A stretch of DNA of 51,492 nucleotides from Candidatus Thorarchaeota archaeon MP8T_1 (GTDB lineage: Archaea; Asgardarchaeota; Thorarchaeia; Thorarchaeales; Thorarchaeaceae): positions 1-51,492 of the forward strand of contig PJER01000017.1 of assembly GCA_002825465.1 (NCBI GenBank), given 5' to 3'. The notes below the pieces were generated by a model. It saw only the letters and a list, made by a program, of their open reading frames with translations. It was not told where the DNA came from and did no database searches. This document shows, piece by piece, positions 25,491-33,687 of this stretch (the stretch's first letter is position 1; every line of letters starts with the position of its first letter). A program made the translations under genes and the position numbers.

Positions 25491-25571
25491 TAGCTAACCC
25501 CCAAATTCGATTTAATTAGCCTAGTAATATCAGAAAATTATCCACTGAACACAATAAAAGGTCGTTAGATG

Positions 25572-26321
25572 TTAGACTGCATCACTTTCTTTCCAAAGGC
25601 TATCAAAGTATGACTTTGCCATTGCTGCAAAGACACTGTGTGAGGAGTAAATCCCGAATACTTCATTCTCTTCACCACCAGCTAGCATGATCAGTGTGAA
25701 ATTATGATCCACAACAAGTCCTGCTCCAAATACACGTTCTCGTGTACGAACCTCAAAATTCTCGGGTATGAGTGCCTTCAATGATTCATTGATGGATGAT
25801 GTTAGGATACAGACCTTTGCTTTCACACTGAGAACACGTTCGAACAGATTATCAATGTCTTCGCCAGCCATATCTACACTTGGGAGTGAGAGAAGGACTG
25901 CCTCTTTTGCGGCATCAAACATCTCCATTGCCTTTGCAAGAATTGCTGCTCTTCCATGAATCAACCACACATCCCTTGGTGTCTGCTTTGTTTCCTTCTC
26001 AAACAGTGGTTGTAACTCTTCAATTACAGTTGCAGATGATTCCTTAAGACGTTCTTCCCAATCAAGTCGAATCAATCGCATAACTTCAGTAGGTGCTTTT
26101 GCCACATACATTGATGGCCGTCCTTTCTGAACCTGAATAAATTGTTTCTCCTCTAGCCGACCCAATACATCATATATCCGTGAGAAAGGTACCTTAGACT
26201 TAGTTGACACATCACTTGCGGACATCTGTCCCCCATCTACTAGGGCTAGGTATGCTTGGGTCTCATACTCTGTTAAACCCAATTGACGTAGTGCTTTTAG
26301 AGTTGCATCACTCACGGACAT
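25572..26321 (-). CDS. TrmB-family transcriptional regulator
   Basis: This is a 249-residue regulator. The N-terminal winged helix is typical of TrmB: LRQLGLTEYETQAYLALVDG, then SASDVSTKSKVPFSRIYDVL and LEEKQFIQVQKGRPSMYVA. A coiled dimerisation helix and a C-terminal sensor domain with a phospholipase-D-like fold follow (DVWLIHGRAAILAKAMEMF). TrmB proteins usually control sugar or energy metabolism; the ligand here is unknown. ATG 26321 is preferred because it begins at the HTH and follows GGGTAGT; longer starts would overlap the pyrophosphatase gene. It is the last gene of the M20 peptidase/LLM/ITPase run. Confidence 0.87.
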   Translation of the reverse strand: MSVSDATLKALRQLGLTEYETQAYLALVDGGQMSASDVSTKSKVPFSRIYDVLGRLEEKQFIQVQKGRPSMYVAKAPTEVMRLIRLDWEERLKESSATVIEELQPLFEKETKQTPRDVWLIHGRAAILAKAMEMFDAAKEAVLLSLPSVDMAGEDIDNLFERVLSVKAKVCILTSSINESLKALIPENFEVRTRERVFGAGLVVDHNFTLIMLAGGEENEVFGIYSSHSVFAAMAKSYFDSLWKESDAV

Positions 26322-26356
26322 AATTACTACCCAATCACGAATCGCCAATACTGGAC

Positions 26357-26929
26357 TTAAGGATTGTTGGGTATCGATGTTCCCCATTCGAGAAACGCAC
26401 GAAATGCCCTTGTACGATGAGAGATACTGACCTTCTCCTCAAATGTCAATTCAGCATAAGTCTTTGAGAATCCATTTGGAATAAAGATTGGATCGTATCC
26501 AAAACCTCCGCTTCCAGATGCATGTTCACTCACCATTCCATGCATCTCTCCTACAAAAGTCTTCAAATAGACCCCATCGTAGAAGCCTACTGCAGTGACA
26601 AATCTTGCTGACCTATCTTTTACACCATCCATCAATTTGAGAATACCTTCGTATCCTATTGATTTCAGAGCGAAGGCCGCATATGAACCTGGAAAATCAT
26701 TCAAGGATGATACAAAGAATCCTGTATCATCGCAGACAACAGGTCTTCCAAGAGTCATGAAAGCATGTTGCGCTGCAGCTCTAGCTATCTCCACAACATT
26801 ATGAGATCTAATCTCAAATTTCTCCAAATCCGTTGTTTCAAAGGGAATCTTATACTCTTCAAACAGAGGAGTCAACTCAGCCAACTTGTGCTTGTTCTGT
26901 GTTACGAGTATGATTCTATCCTTTGACAT
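26357..26929 (-). CDS. rdgB: XTP/dITP pyrophosphatase (RdgB/HAM1)
   Basis: This house-cleaning enzyme hydrolyses ITP, dITP and XTP to monophosphates, keeping deaminated purines out of nucleic acids. The 190 residues have ILVTQNKHKLAEL at the start, VVCDDTGFFVSSLNDFPGSY in the middle, and SGSGGFGYDPIFIPNG with SHRTRAFRAFLEW at the end, all family hallmarks. ATG 26929 has GAGG nine bases upstream. It overlaps the end of the LLM oxidoreductase by 14 bases, indicating an operon. Confidence 0.94.
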   Translation of the reverse strand: MSKDRIILVTQNKHKLAELTPLFEEYKIPFETTDLEKFEIRSHNVVEIARAAAQHAFMTLGRPVVCDDTGFFVSSLNDFPGSYAAFALKSIGYEGILKLMDGVKDRSARFVTAVGFYDGVYLKTFVGEMHGMVSEHASGSGGFGYDPIFIPNGFSKTYAELTFEEKVSISHRTRAFRAFLEWGTSIPNNP

Positions 26930-28040
26930 ATGCAAGAACCTCTTTCATCACACCAAAAGATGACCTTGTCTTCGAGAGATCATACATTCCTGTTGCATTC
27001 CACAAGATAATATGGTCTAATCCCTGCAGGACATACTCCTCAAGTTGTTTGATTATTGACTCTGAGTTTCCAGTCATATAGAAATCATTCAGAATCTCTT
27101 GAGGTACTTGATTAATCGCTTCCATTGTTGTTTTCTTATCAAAACGCATAGGAACATAATCAGTTAGAGAATGAAATCCTTCTCCAAAAGGATGGTCGTA
27201 GCCATGTTTTTTCCACTGACTGTCAGGTAATAAGAGCGCAAAAGCCTTGGCAAGATCTGTATTCATCAACTTATCACATACTGACTCATCCTCATCGAGA
27301 ATGCACCAATTCCAAAGGGCTGCTGTGAAGTCCCGTGTAATTCCTTTCTTCTTGCGAACATCTTGAATAGTCCTTAGACCTTTCCCAAAATCCGCAGGTT
27401 GAAGAAGTGTGGGAATCCAACCATCCCCGTACTCTGCGGTTAATTCTAACATCTTAGGACCAAGAGCGGCAATCCATATTGGTGGAGGTCTTCCTTCAGT
27501 AGCCGGACGAAGAGAGATGACTGCATCTTTCATCTTCCAGTATTTGCCATCGAAGTCAAAAGGATCGTGAGTTTCCCAGATACGTCTTATGATTTTCAAG
27601 GACTCTCGAAGTTTTCCAACCTGTCCGCTATAATTCAGCCCGTATGGTTCTATGTTCTCAATCTCCCCTGCACCGATACCTAGAATCGTTCTTCCATTAC
27701 TGATGTGATCTAGTGTAAGAAATGTCTGTGCAATGAGTGCTGGATGACGACGTAGTGGTTCAGTTACAGCAGAAATGAGATGGACATTCTCTGTGACTGC
27801 AGCACATGCGCCCATTATGGAAGCTAACTCATAGTATGTATGAGGTGACTCCTGAAAATATGCTAGTTGAGTCACTTCAGGAACCCAGATACTATGGGGA
27901 ATAAATCCTGCAAAATGGTCTGGAAATGCCATACTATCATATCCAAGAGAATCAATCGTCTTAGCATTCTTCAACGCATTCTCCCATGGGGGAAGGAATG
28001 GTCCAGGTGCACCTATCTTCAAATCACTCAGACTTACCAT
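26916..28040 (-). CDS. LLM-class (F420-dependent type) oxidoreductase
   Basis: This 374-residue protein has a luciferase-like monooxygenase fold and resembles F420-dependent enzymes such as methylenetetrahydromethanopterin reductase and F420-glucose-6-phosphate dehydrogenase. Visible features are SLGYDSMAFPDHFAGF (N-terminal barrel strand with the active-site region), ISNGRTILGIGAGEIEN, LRESLKIIRRIWE and PPIWIAALGPKMLELTAEYG. The natural substrate is unknown. ATG 28040 overlaps the upstream M20 stop (TAATG). Finding F420-type enzymes is consistent with archaea. Confidence 0.82.
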   Translation of the reverse strand: MVSLSDLKIGAPGPFLPPWENALKNAKTIDSLGYDSMAFPDHFAGFIPHSIWVPEVTQLAYFQESPHTYYELASIMGACAAVTENVHLISAVTEPLRRHPALIAQTFLTLDHISNGRTILGIGAGEIENIEPYGLNYSGQVGKLRESLKIIRRIWETHDPFDFDGKYWKMKDAVISLRPATEGRPPPIWIAALGPKMLELTAEYGDGWIPTLLQPADFGKGLRTIQDVRKKKGITRDFTAALWNWCILDEDESVCDKLMNTDLAKAFALLLPDSQWKKHGYDHPFGEGFHSLTDYVPMRFDKKTTMEAINQVPQEILNDFYMTGNSESIIKQLEEYVLQGLDHIILWNATGMYDLSKTRSSFGVMKEVLAYVKG

Positions 28041-29221
28041 TATTCGCACGTCTCTGCAAAGTGTATCAAAGCTTTCTTCACTTTTTCAAAGTCTTCAAGA
28101 TGCATGAACTCATCAAGTCCATGGTAATTATTATCATCTCTGAGTGTTCCATAACACGCTGTTGGAATTCCGTGCGTCGTGAAATAGTAACCGTCATTTC
28201 CTCCAAGGTCTGCTGAGATTGGGATCTCTGGGTCTACTGCTTTTTGGACTGCTGTATGGAATGATTTGATGAATTTATTTTCTGGATCTGAACCCCAACC
28301 TGCATGTTTTGTTTTGAATGAGAGGGTTGCTTCGACACCGGTCTCTTCCTTTGCTTTCTCTAGGAACGCCTCTATATCTTTAGATACATCTTCTACATCC
28401 TCTTCAGGAATTGTTCTACAATCAAATGAGATCTCAGCCTTTCCGGGGATTGTGTTCGTCTTACTACCTGCCTGAAAGACAGTCATAGAGAATCTACCCC
28501 AGAGTGTTTGGTGTGGGCTTCCTGGAGGTGCAGGAAATTCTGAGGCTACTTTTCTTCTCACATCTACATAATCTAACATGACCTGTAACAGGGGAATCGA
28601 GAGATGGACCGCATTAGCAAACTTGAATGGATATCCTGCGTGCCCCTGAGTCCCATGAACTGTTATTGTCCCTGCAATAACGCCGCTAGCTCCGATACTC
28701 ACATACTCTGGGCCTGAATCCACAACAAGACCAAAATCACCACGGATCTTGGGCGGACCGTTCATGAGGTAATCGATTCCATATTCTCCACCTATCTCTT
28801 CATTGGGACTGATCAGGATTTTCCAGTTGACTTTTGAGCTACCTTTCTTTATGAGTTCCTTTGCAGCACTTACAGCAGCAACAATGTTTCCCTTGTTATC
28901 ACTGACTCCACGTCCATAGGCTTTATCCTTCTTCATGGTCAATTCAAAGGGGGGATATTTCCAATCTTCTACATCCCCTGGTGGTACAACATCATAGTGT
29001 GTACAGAGGAGGATTGTTTCCTTTGCTCCAACATCCATGGTTGCAACCACATTTGGTTGTGGAATGTTATCGTGCATAGAATCAAAGACCTCAACTCCGA
29101 GACCTGCTTCCTCGCAGTATTTCTTGATTATTCCAGCACAGATAGCGTAGTTCTTTTTCTCATCACTATTTGTGTCTAGTTCTACTATCTCTTTCAGAAA
29201 ATTTTCTTCCCACTTGTCCAT
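28040..29221 (-). CDS. M20 family metallopeptidase (ArgE/DapE/ACY1-like)
   Basis: This is a 393-residue zinc hydrolase that cleaves N-acyl amino acids or small peptides. Metal-binding and catalytic features are ILLCTHYDVVPPGD (His, Asp), AYGRGVSDNKGN (bridging Asp), SPNEEIGGEYG (catalytic Glu pair) and a late NNYHGLDEF (His). The dimerisation domain lies at about 175-295 (VHGTQGHAGYPFKFANAV). GGAGAG precedes the ATG. It opens the run M20-LLM-rdgB-TrmB, whose tight overlaps suggest one transcript. Exact substrate is not predictable. Confidence 0.88.
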   Translation of the reverse strand: MDKWEENFLKEIVELDTNSDEKKNYAICAGIIKKYCEEAGLGVEVFDSMHDNIPQPNVVATMDVGAKETILLCTHYDVVPPGDVEDWKYPPFELTMKKDKAYGRGVSDNKGNIVAAVSAAKELIKKGSSKVNWKILISPNEEIGGEYGIDYLMNGPPKIRGDFGLVVDSGPEYVSIGASGVIAGTITVHGTQGHAGYPFKFANAVHLSIPLLQVMLDYVDVRRKVASEFPAPPGSPHQTLWGRFSMTVFQAGSKTNTIPGKAEISFDCRTIPEEDVEDVSKDIEAFLEKAKEETGVEATLSFKTKHAGWGSDPENKFIKSFHTAVQKAVDPEIPISADLGGNDGYYFTTHGIPTACYGTLRDDNNYHGLDEFMHLEDFEKVKKALIHFAETCE

Positions 29222-29287
29222 CTCATTTTCTCTCCAGATTAGTATCCAATGTGTATGTATCTCATTGATTAGTATTGTGAATTTTCG

Positions 29288-30091
29288 TTACTTTTGACAG
29301 GTCTGACAATAATTCGTCTTGAAGCGATTCGATTTCACTTCAGATACCCTTCCCCCACAGAGTGGACAAATTTCTCCACCTCTATTGTGAACCATCAGGA
29401 AGTCCCGTTTTTCGATAGCAATCTCATTGAGAGACCTTCCTGAGAGAAGATCGAGTATCCGTGCAAGTACTTTCTTCATCGAATTATAGAGTCTCTCTAT
29501 CTCATCTTCTGAAAGTGTACTTCTCAATCGAAACGGTAGGATTCCAGCGTACAGTAAAATCTCATCAGCGTAAGCATTCCCAATTCCCTTTACAAATGAC
29601 TGGTTTCGGAGTACATTCTTGATTTGCCCATTATGCTTTTTCAGACGATTTCTAAACACTTCCAGCGTTAGACTCTCTTCTAATGCTGATGGCCCCCTAT
29701 TACCAAATCCTGCAACATCTGAATAATCTCCCTTTGGAACAAGATACACTCGTCCCATCTTCTTTCTATCAGAATACCAGAATATCTCTCCTGTTGTTTG
29801 AATTGAAACCATATCCTGCTTTGTTGGTCTTTTGGATTTAGTTGCCGTTCGGAATCTCCCTGTAAGCATTGGATTGATTACTATATCATGCTCTACTAAT
29901 TTCATAATAATGAACTTGCCATCTGCAAGTACCTGTTGGAATCTCTCTCCTATCGCTCTCTTTTCAAATTCATCAACTGGTAGACCATGTATAACAATAT
30001 GATTATGGACTGTGACCTTCTTGATGCTCTTCCCTGCTAGTATAGCAGTCAGTTCTTTGCTGATTATTAGTAATTCAGGAAGTTCTGGCAT
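29288..30091 (-). CDS. mutM: Formamidopyrimidine-DNA glycosylase family (Fpg/Nei)
   Basis: This DNA base-excision repair enzyme removes oxidised bases and cuts the strand. The 267 residues begin MPELPELLIISKEL, so the catalytic proline (position 2 before Met removal) and the Glu after it are in place. The DNA-binding lysine sits in LADGKFIIMKL, the helix-two-turn-helix in FVKGIGNAYADEILLYAGI, and a C-terminal zinc finger has CPLC and CQTC pairs. ATG 30091 is required to expose the proline; an upstream start would inactivate it. Fpg/Nei is mainly bacterial, so transfer into this lineage is possible. Confidence 0.92.
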   Translation of the reverse strand: MPELPELLIISKELTAILAGKSIKKVTVHNHIVIHGLPVDEFEKRAIGERFQQVLADGKFIIMKLVEHDIVINPMLTGRFRTATKSKRPTKQDMVSIQTTGEIFWYSDRKKMGRVYLVPKGDYSDVAGFGNRGPSALEESLTLEVFRNRLKKHNGQIKNVLRNQSFVKGIGNAYADEILLYAGILPFRLRSTLSEDEIERLYNSMKKVLARILDLLSGRSLNEIAIEKRDFLMVHNRGGEICPLCGGRVSEVKSNRFKTNYCQTCQK

Positions 30092-30203
30092 GATAGTCAT
30101 TCTTGGAATATAGTTTGAAGATATGAACAGTATGTTATTCGCTGAACGTAACTACCAAAAGGCTGACATACATGTCTCAGAACACTGAGAGGAAAAAATT
30201 CTG

Positions 30204-30869
30204 ATGATCAAACAGAAGAAAACTCTGAATATCCTGGTATTGACCATGATTGTAGTAGTCGTTGTATCAGTTTCTAGTGAGAGTGTTCGTAGCTACATTG
30301 ACTTCCAGTGGCAAATCAGTGAGGGTGACCGGTTTCTATATGATGTGTCCGTTACTGGTTATTTCAGGTCTGGTGAACAATCTCTTCCACTTACCCTAGC
30401 TCCTCTGAATAATACACAGGTACAGGTCGAGATAATGACGCTTCCAAACATTCCTCTCTTCATCAGTCCTTCTTCCTTCGTTGAGAATGTCATTGAATTT
30501 GATAAGACCCACACAACTTACGCAGATGGAACACTGATCCACATCTTACGCTATCATGATATCAATATCTTAGCCTCTCGTTGTTTCCTCCCGTTTGCTA
30601 CTTGGAGTTATCTTGATTCTTTCTACCCTGATCAAGTTCCTCGCCCGGAGAATGCTTCAATCACTGTAGAATCGTACTTTGCTTACCCGTTTCATGAGTT
30701 TTTCATAATCGGATTCGTATCATATTCCGAAACCTCTGAATCTGGCTGGTTTGGGTATGTTCATCCTTCGACAGGTGTCCCTCACAATATGACATCTTGG
30801 GGATGGAGTTCAGTAGATGTAGCAGACTTCTCCTATGTGATGACTCTCACAGCAGTATCTGACAGTTGA
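30204..30869 (+). CDS. Exported or membrane-anchored protein, unknown
   Basis: This 221-residue protein is of unknown function. A hydrophobic segment at about 8-27 (LNILVLTMIVVVVVSVSS) is a signal peptide or N-terminal anchor. The remainder is strand-rich with aromatic residues (WQISEGDRFLYDVSVTGY, SGWFGYVHPSTGVPHNM), suggesting an outside beta-sandwich domain that begins with a WxxxxGDxFxY motif. It is 46 bases upstream of the gelsolin-like gene, but that gene has its own TATA-like site. Confidence 0.65.
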   Translation: MIKQKKTLNILVLTMIVVVVVSVSSESVRSYIDFQWQISEGDRFLYDVSVTGYFRSGEQSLPLTLAPLNNTQVQVEIMTLPNIPLFISPSSFVENVIEFDKTHTTYADGTLIHILRYHDINILASRCFLPFATWSYLDSFYPDQVPRPENASITVESYFAYPFHEFFIIGFVSYSETSESGWFGYVHPSTGVPHNMTSWGWSSVDVADFSYVMTLTAVSDS

Positions 30870-30915
30870 AGACACGCAGCTAGAACTTAAGACGAGAAAA
30901 TACGATTCATGTACC

Positions 30916-31515
30916 ATGCAAGAGCCAATTGTTTATCATGTCCAGAAAGGCAAACTTGTGCGAATGCCTGACCCTGGTACCTTTGGAAGAGGAGATTGCT
31001 ATCTTGTCGATGCTGGAACGAAGATCTATCTATGGATAGGTCCCAATTCAAGTGTTGATGAGAAATTTCTCACTGCTGCATCTGCAGTGATGAGTGATCA
31101 AAGTCGAGAAGGAAAGGCTGACATCGACCGAATTGATGGTGGAGATGAGCCAGATGACTTCAAGGCATTATTCACTGATTTCCAACTGACAGATGAAGAC
31201 ACCGAAGGAATTCTCAAGAAAGTCCATCTTGAAACTCATGAATACAAACTTTGGAGAGTTCATAGAGAGGGTGATGACACCTTCTTTGCAGAAGTTCCTA
31301 TGGACAAAGACGAACTCAAGACGGATGATGTATTCATTCTTGATACATGGGACGACATCTTTGTCTGGAGAGGCAAGAATGCCACTGCCAGAGAGAAATT
31401 TGATGGCACCATTCTAGCCAGGCAGTATGATGCTGAGCGAGTCGGAGTTCAGGATATAGAACTCATCGAAGAGGGAGATGAACCGGAAGAATTCCTCAAA
31501 GCGTTTCCAGATTAA
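30916..31515 (+). CDS. Two-domain gelsolin-like actin regulator
   Basis: This 199-residue protein consists of two gelsolin repeats. Domain 1 (about 6-88) has FGRGDCYLVDAGTKIYLWIG followed by a Glu/Asp-rich helix and GGDEPDDFKALF. Domain 2 (about 107-199) has TDDVFILDTWDDIFVWRGK and EGDEPEEFLKAFPD. In eukaryotes gelsolin repeats sever, cap and nucleate actin in response to calcium; Asgard two-domain gelsolins are known and can act on actin. Acidic residues at the calcium sites are visible. There is no signal peptide, so it is cytosolic. A TATA-like CTTAAGA lies about 30 bases before ATG, allowing a nearly leaderless mRNA. Confidence 0.92.
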   Translation: MQEPIVYHVQKGKLVRMPDPGTFGRGDCYLVDAGTKIYLWIGPNSSVDEKFLTAASAVMSDQSREGKADIDRIDGGDEPDDFKALFTDFQLTDEDTEGILKKVHLETHEYKLWRVHREGDDTFFAEVPMDKDELKTDDVFILDTWDDIFVWRGKNATAREKFDGTILARQYDAERVGVQDIELIEEGDEPEEFLKAFPD

Positions 31516-31530
31516 TTCAAAACTGATAGA

Positions 31531-31561
31531 GTGAGGGATATCCCTCACTTCATTCTCTTTC
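31531..31561. terminator. Bidirectional terminator between gelsolin and TPR genes
   Basis: GTGAGGGA-TA-TCCCTCAC (31531-31548) is a perfect 18-base palindrome followed by TTCATTCTCTTTC. It lies between two convergent genes, 16 bases after the gelsolin stop. Confidence 0.55.
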
Positions 31562-31573
31562 TAAAACAAGTTC

Positions 31574-32155
31574 TTACTTATCAAAGAGAGCCATGAACTC
31601 TTTCATCTGTTTGATTAGACCTTCAATTTCAGCTTTCTTATCTAGTTGACCAAGTTTTCCATAAATCTCAGCAACTTCTTCCATAACTTCAATACGTTTC
31701 TCTGTCTGTGAAGTATTGGTATAAACGAGAGATAAGACATTCAGAGCTTTCAGCTTCAGTTCGAGTAGATTGTGTTGATATGCAATCTTGATTGCCTCAG
31801 CGGCAAAGGAAATTGCAATGTCATATGCTCGAGCATTTTGAAACATCAATCCGAGATTGCATAGTGAAATGACTTCTGACTCATGGTCTTCTACTGCTTT
31901 ACTCAGTTGAAGTACTGTGAAGAAAACCTTGCTTGCTGTAATCAAATCTAGCTTTCCTGCCTGGTAGTCGCGTTGCGCTCTCTCACGTGTCACTACGAGC
32001 GCTCCAGCGTATTGATCTGGAGTCAATGTTGAACTGATGACGTTCCGAGCTTGTTGGTACATATCAACCAAATTAAGGCCCGTATCTGTATGCATATCTC
32101 GAATGTAGTCAGGAATATCGTCATTATTCAAGTATATACCGTCCTTTTCCTTCAA
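31574..32155 (-). CDS. TPR-like helical repeat protein
   Basis: This 193-residue all-helical protein has two to three TPR-like repeats at about 85-180 (VISLCNLGLMFQNARAYDIA, LKALNVLSLVYTNTSQTEKR, VMEEVAEIYGKLGQLDKKAE), suited to protein-protein contact. The N-terminal 80 residues are helical but less regular. The start is uncertain: TTG 32155 fits the frame and no good ribosome binding site is visible. It is downstream of the MCM-like gene on the same strand (62-base gap), so the two may be co-expressed. Function unknown. Confidence 0.65.
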   Translation of the reverse strand: MKEKDGIYLNNDDIPDYIRDMHTDTGLNLVDMYQQARNVISSTLTPDQYAGALVVTRERAQRDYQAGKLDLITASKVFFTVLQLSKAVEDHESEVISLCNLGLMFQNARAYDIAISFAAEAIKIAYQHNLLELKLKALNVLSLVYTNTSQTEKRIEVMEEVAEIYGKLGQLDKKAEIEGLIKQMKEFMALFDK

Positions 32156-32217
32156 CAGTAATAGAATTGGGGATTTTAACTAGTATATTTCTTTCTACGA
32201 TTTGTGTGATAAACTAT

Positions 32218-33657
32218 CTATACAAGTCTATATTTGCCCGGTCTAGGTTCATAGAGGACTCCACTATCTTTCATCTTTGCTATGGTTTCTGCGGCAACAT
32301 ATCGTTCTACTCCTGCTTCCTGAGCAATCTCGTCCAGAGTTGGTCCGAACGACCCTTTCTTCCCAGTGTCCAATTTCCTGATTGCCTTCAGTACCTTTGT
32401 GTTGAACCTATCAAAACGACTACTCTTTCCCCAATCTTCTTGAGATACTCTCTTCAGGTCTGAGAGTTCCATGAATTCCTTCAATGCTGGTTCTAGTATC
32501 TTATCCCACGCTGATTTCATCTCTTTTGCAGTAACACTATCATTCCAATAAGCACGGGCAGTTGAGCGTGCGAGTCTGAGAGCACTCAATGGTCTTCCCA
32601 ATGTATCCGCATCCAGAATCTGTCCTCTAGCAAGCGCTTTATCATCCAGTCCAAAACTCTCTTGCAAGCTCTCAAGTCGTGATAGGACATGCTTTGTGCT
32701 TGATTCAATACTTCGGGTAGTAGTTGCAGGAGTCAGTAATTGATATGTAATAGCAGACTTCAGTATTGGGAGCTGTAGATCTTTTGGATTTCCAGTTTCA
32801 ATCCAGAAATCTTCAGATGCCAAGGCAAGTGGGACATCAGGTAGGGCTGCACTATCAGTTTCAGTCAGAGTACCAATCGAGACCTCTCTGAATCCCGATG
32901 GGTCTTTCCTATCAATACAGATGCTTTCTAATCTTGATTTTGACAATGCCCCGACATCAATTCTGAACAAACGTGGAGCTCGAACTTTGATTCCCCTTAC
33001 ATTATGCAGATTTGGTGTCTTCTTCCTCATTGATGGTGGAAGAACTTTTCTCACAAATGAAAGGAATCTCTTCACCTGGGTTTGAGAAGCAATTGCCTGA
33101 ATTCCTGTGGTCAATCCCCCAATTGATTCTTGATAAGGTGGACTTGATACAAAGAGTCTGGCAAATACTCTCTTACTAGCTTCTGCCATTCCAACCTGTT
33201 CAAAAAGCATGCTGGACAGTTCATGTAACTTCAATGGCGGTGCTATCTCTGCGGTAAAGTCCATAGGTAATTGTTCGCAAGTATCTGCGGTGAGAGCTCG
33301 TTGCACAACCCTCGAATGCTGGAGAAGATTAGGTTCTGCAACACGTTTTCCAGTGACTTCAATATATGCCCCATCAGCAGGTATCTGTTGATCCCTACTA
33401 AATACGACCAATTCCCCTTCCATCAGCCAAGGACTTGGAGTCAATAAGATGACTGAAGAATCTTGAGTATGCTTTACAAATCCACGATATCTGAATTTTT
33501 GGCCTTTAAGACGTTCACTAAATTGATGCAGGAATGATGACTCCCACTTTGCAAGTTCAGTTCCATATTGTCTACTGAAGACATCTGTTGAGCTCGCAGC
33601 ATCAGCTAATCTGTCAAACTCAGCCCCATGTTCACGAAGTAGGTCTTCAGGATCCAT
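32218..33657 (-). CDS. MCM-like protein with eroded ATPase motifs and C-terminal winged helix (tentative)
   Basis: This 479-residue protein has no obvious annotation. By eye its layout follows MCM helicases. A strand-rich OB-like segment lies at about 50-110. RGIKVRAPRLFRIDVGALSK (221-240) occupies the place of the MCM RGDI...GDPGxAKS Walker A region, but the loop is altered. A segment at 274-300 (PLALASEDF...DLQLPILKSA) resembles the MCM AAANP...LPxxLLSRFD stretch without the SRFD arginine finger. GRPLSALRLARSTARAYWND (354-373) matches the MCM helical lid (RQLEALIRLAEAxAR). A winged helix closes the chain (436-479). It is probably a non-catalytic relative (inference). It lies 30 bases after a DNA methyltransferase gene. 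Confidence 0.55.
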   Translation of the reverse strand: MDPEDLLREHGAEFDRLADAASSTDVFSRQYGTELAKWESSFLHQFSERLKGQKFRYRGFVKHTQDSSVILLTPSPWLMEGELVVFSRDQQIPADGAYIEVTGKRVAEPNLLQHSRVVQRALTADTCEQLPMDFTAEIAPPLKLHELSSMLFEQVGMAEASKRVFARLFVSSPPYQESIGGLTTGIQAIASQTQVKRFLSFVRKVLPPSMRKKTPNLHNVRGIKVRAPRLFRIDVGALSKSRLESICIDRKDPSGFREVSIGTLTETDSAALPDVPLALASEDFWIETGNPKDLQLPILKSAITYQLLTPATTTRSIESSTKHVLSRLESLQESFGLDDKALARGQILDADTLGRPLSALRLARSTARAYWNDSVTAKEMKSAWDKILEPALKEFMELSDLKRVSQEDWGKSSRFDRFNTKVLKAIRKLDTGKKGSFGPTLDEIAQEAGVERYVAAETIAKMKDSGVLYEPRPGKYRLV

Positions 33658-33687
33658 CTATTATCACATCAATTATGCTTTGTTTCC

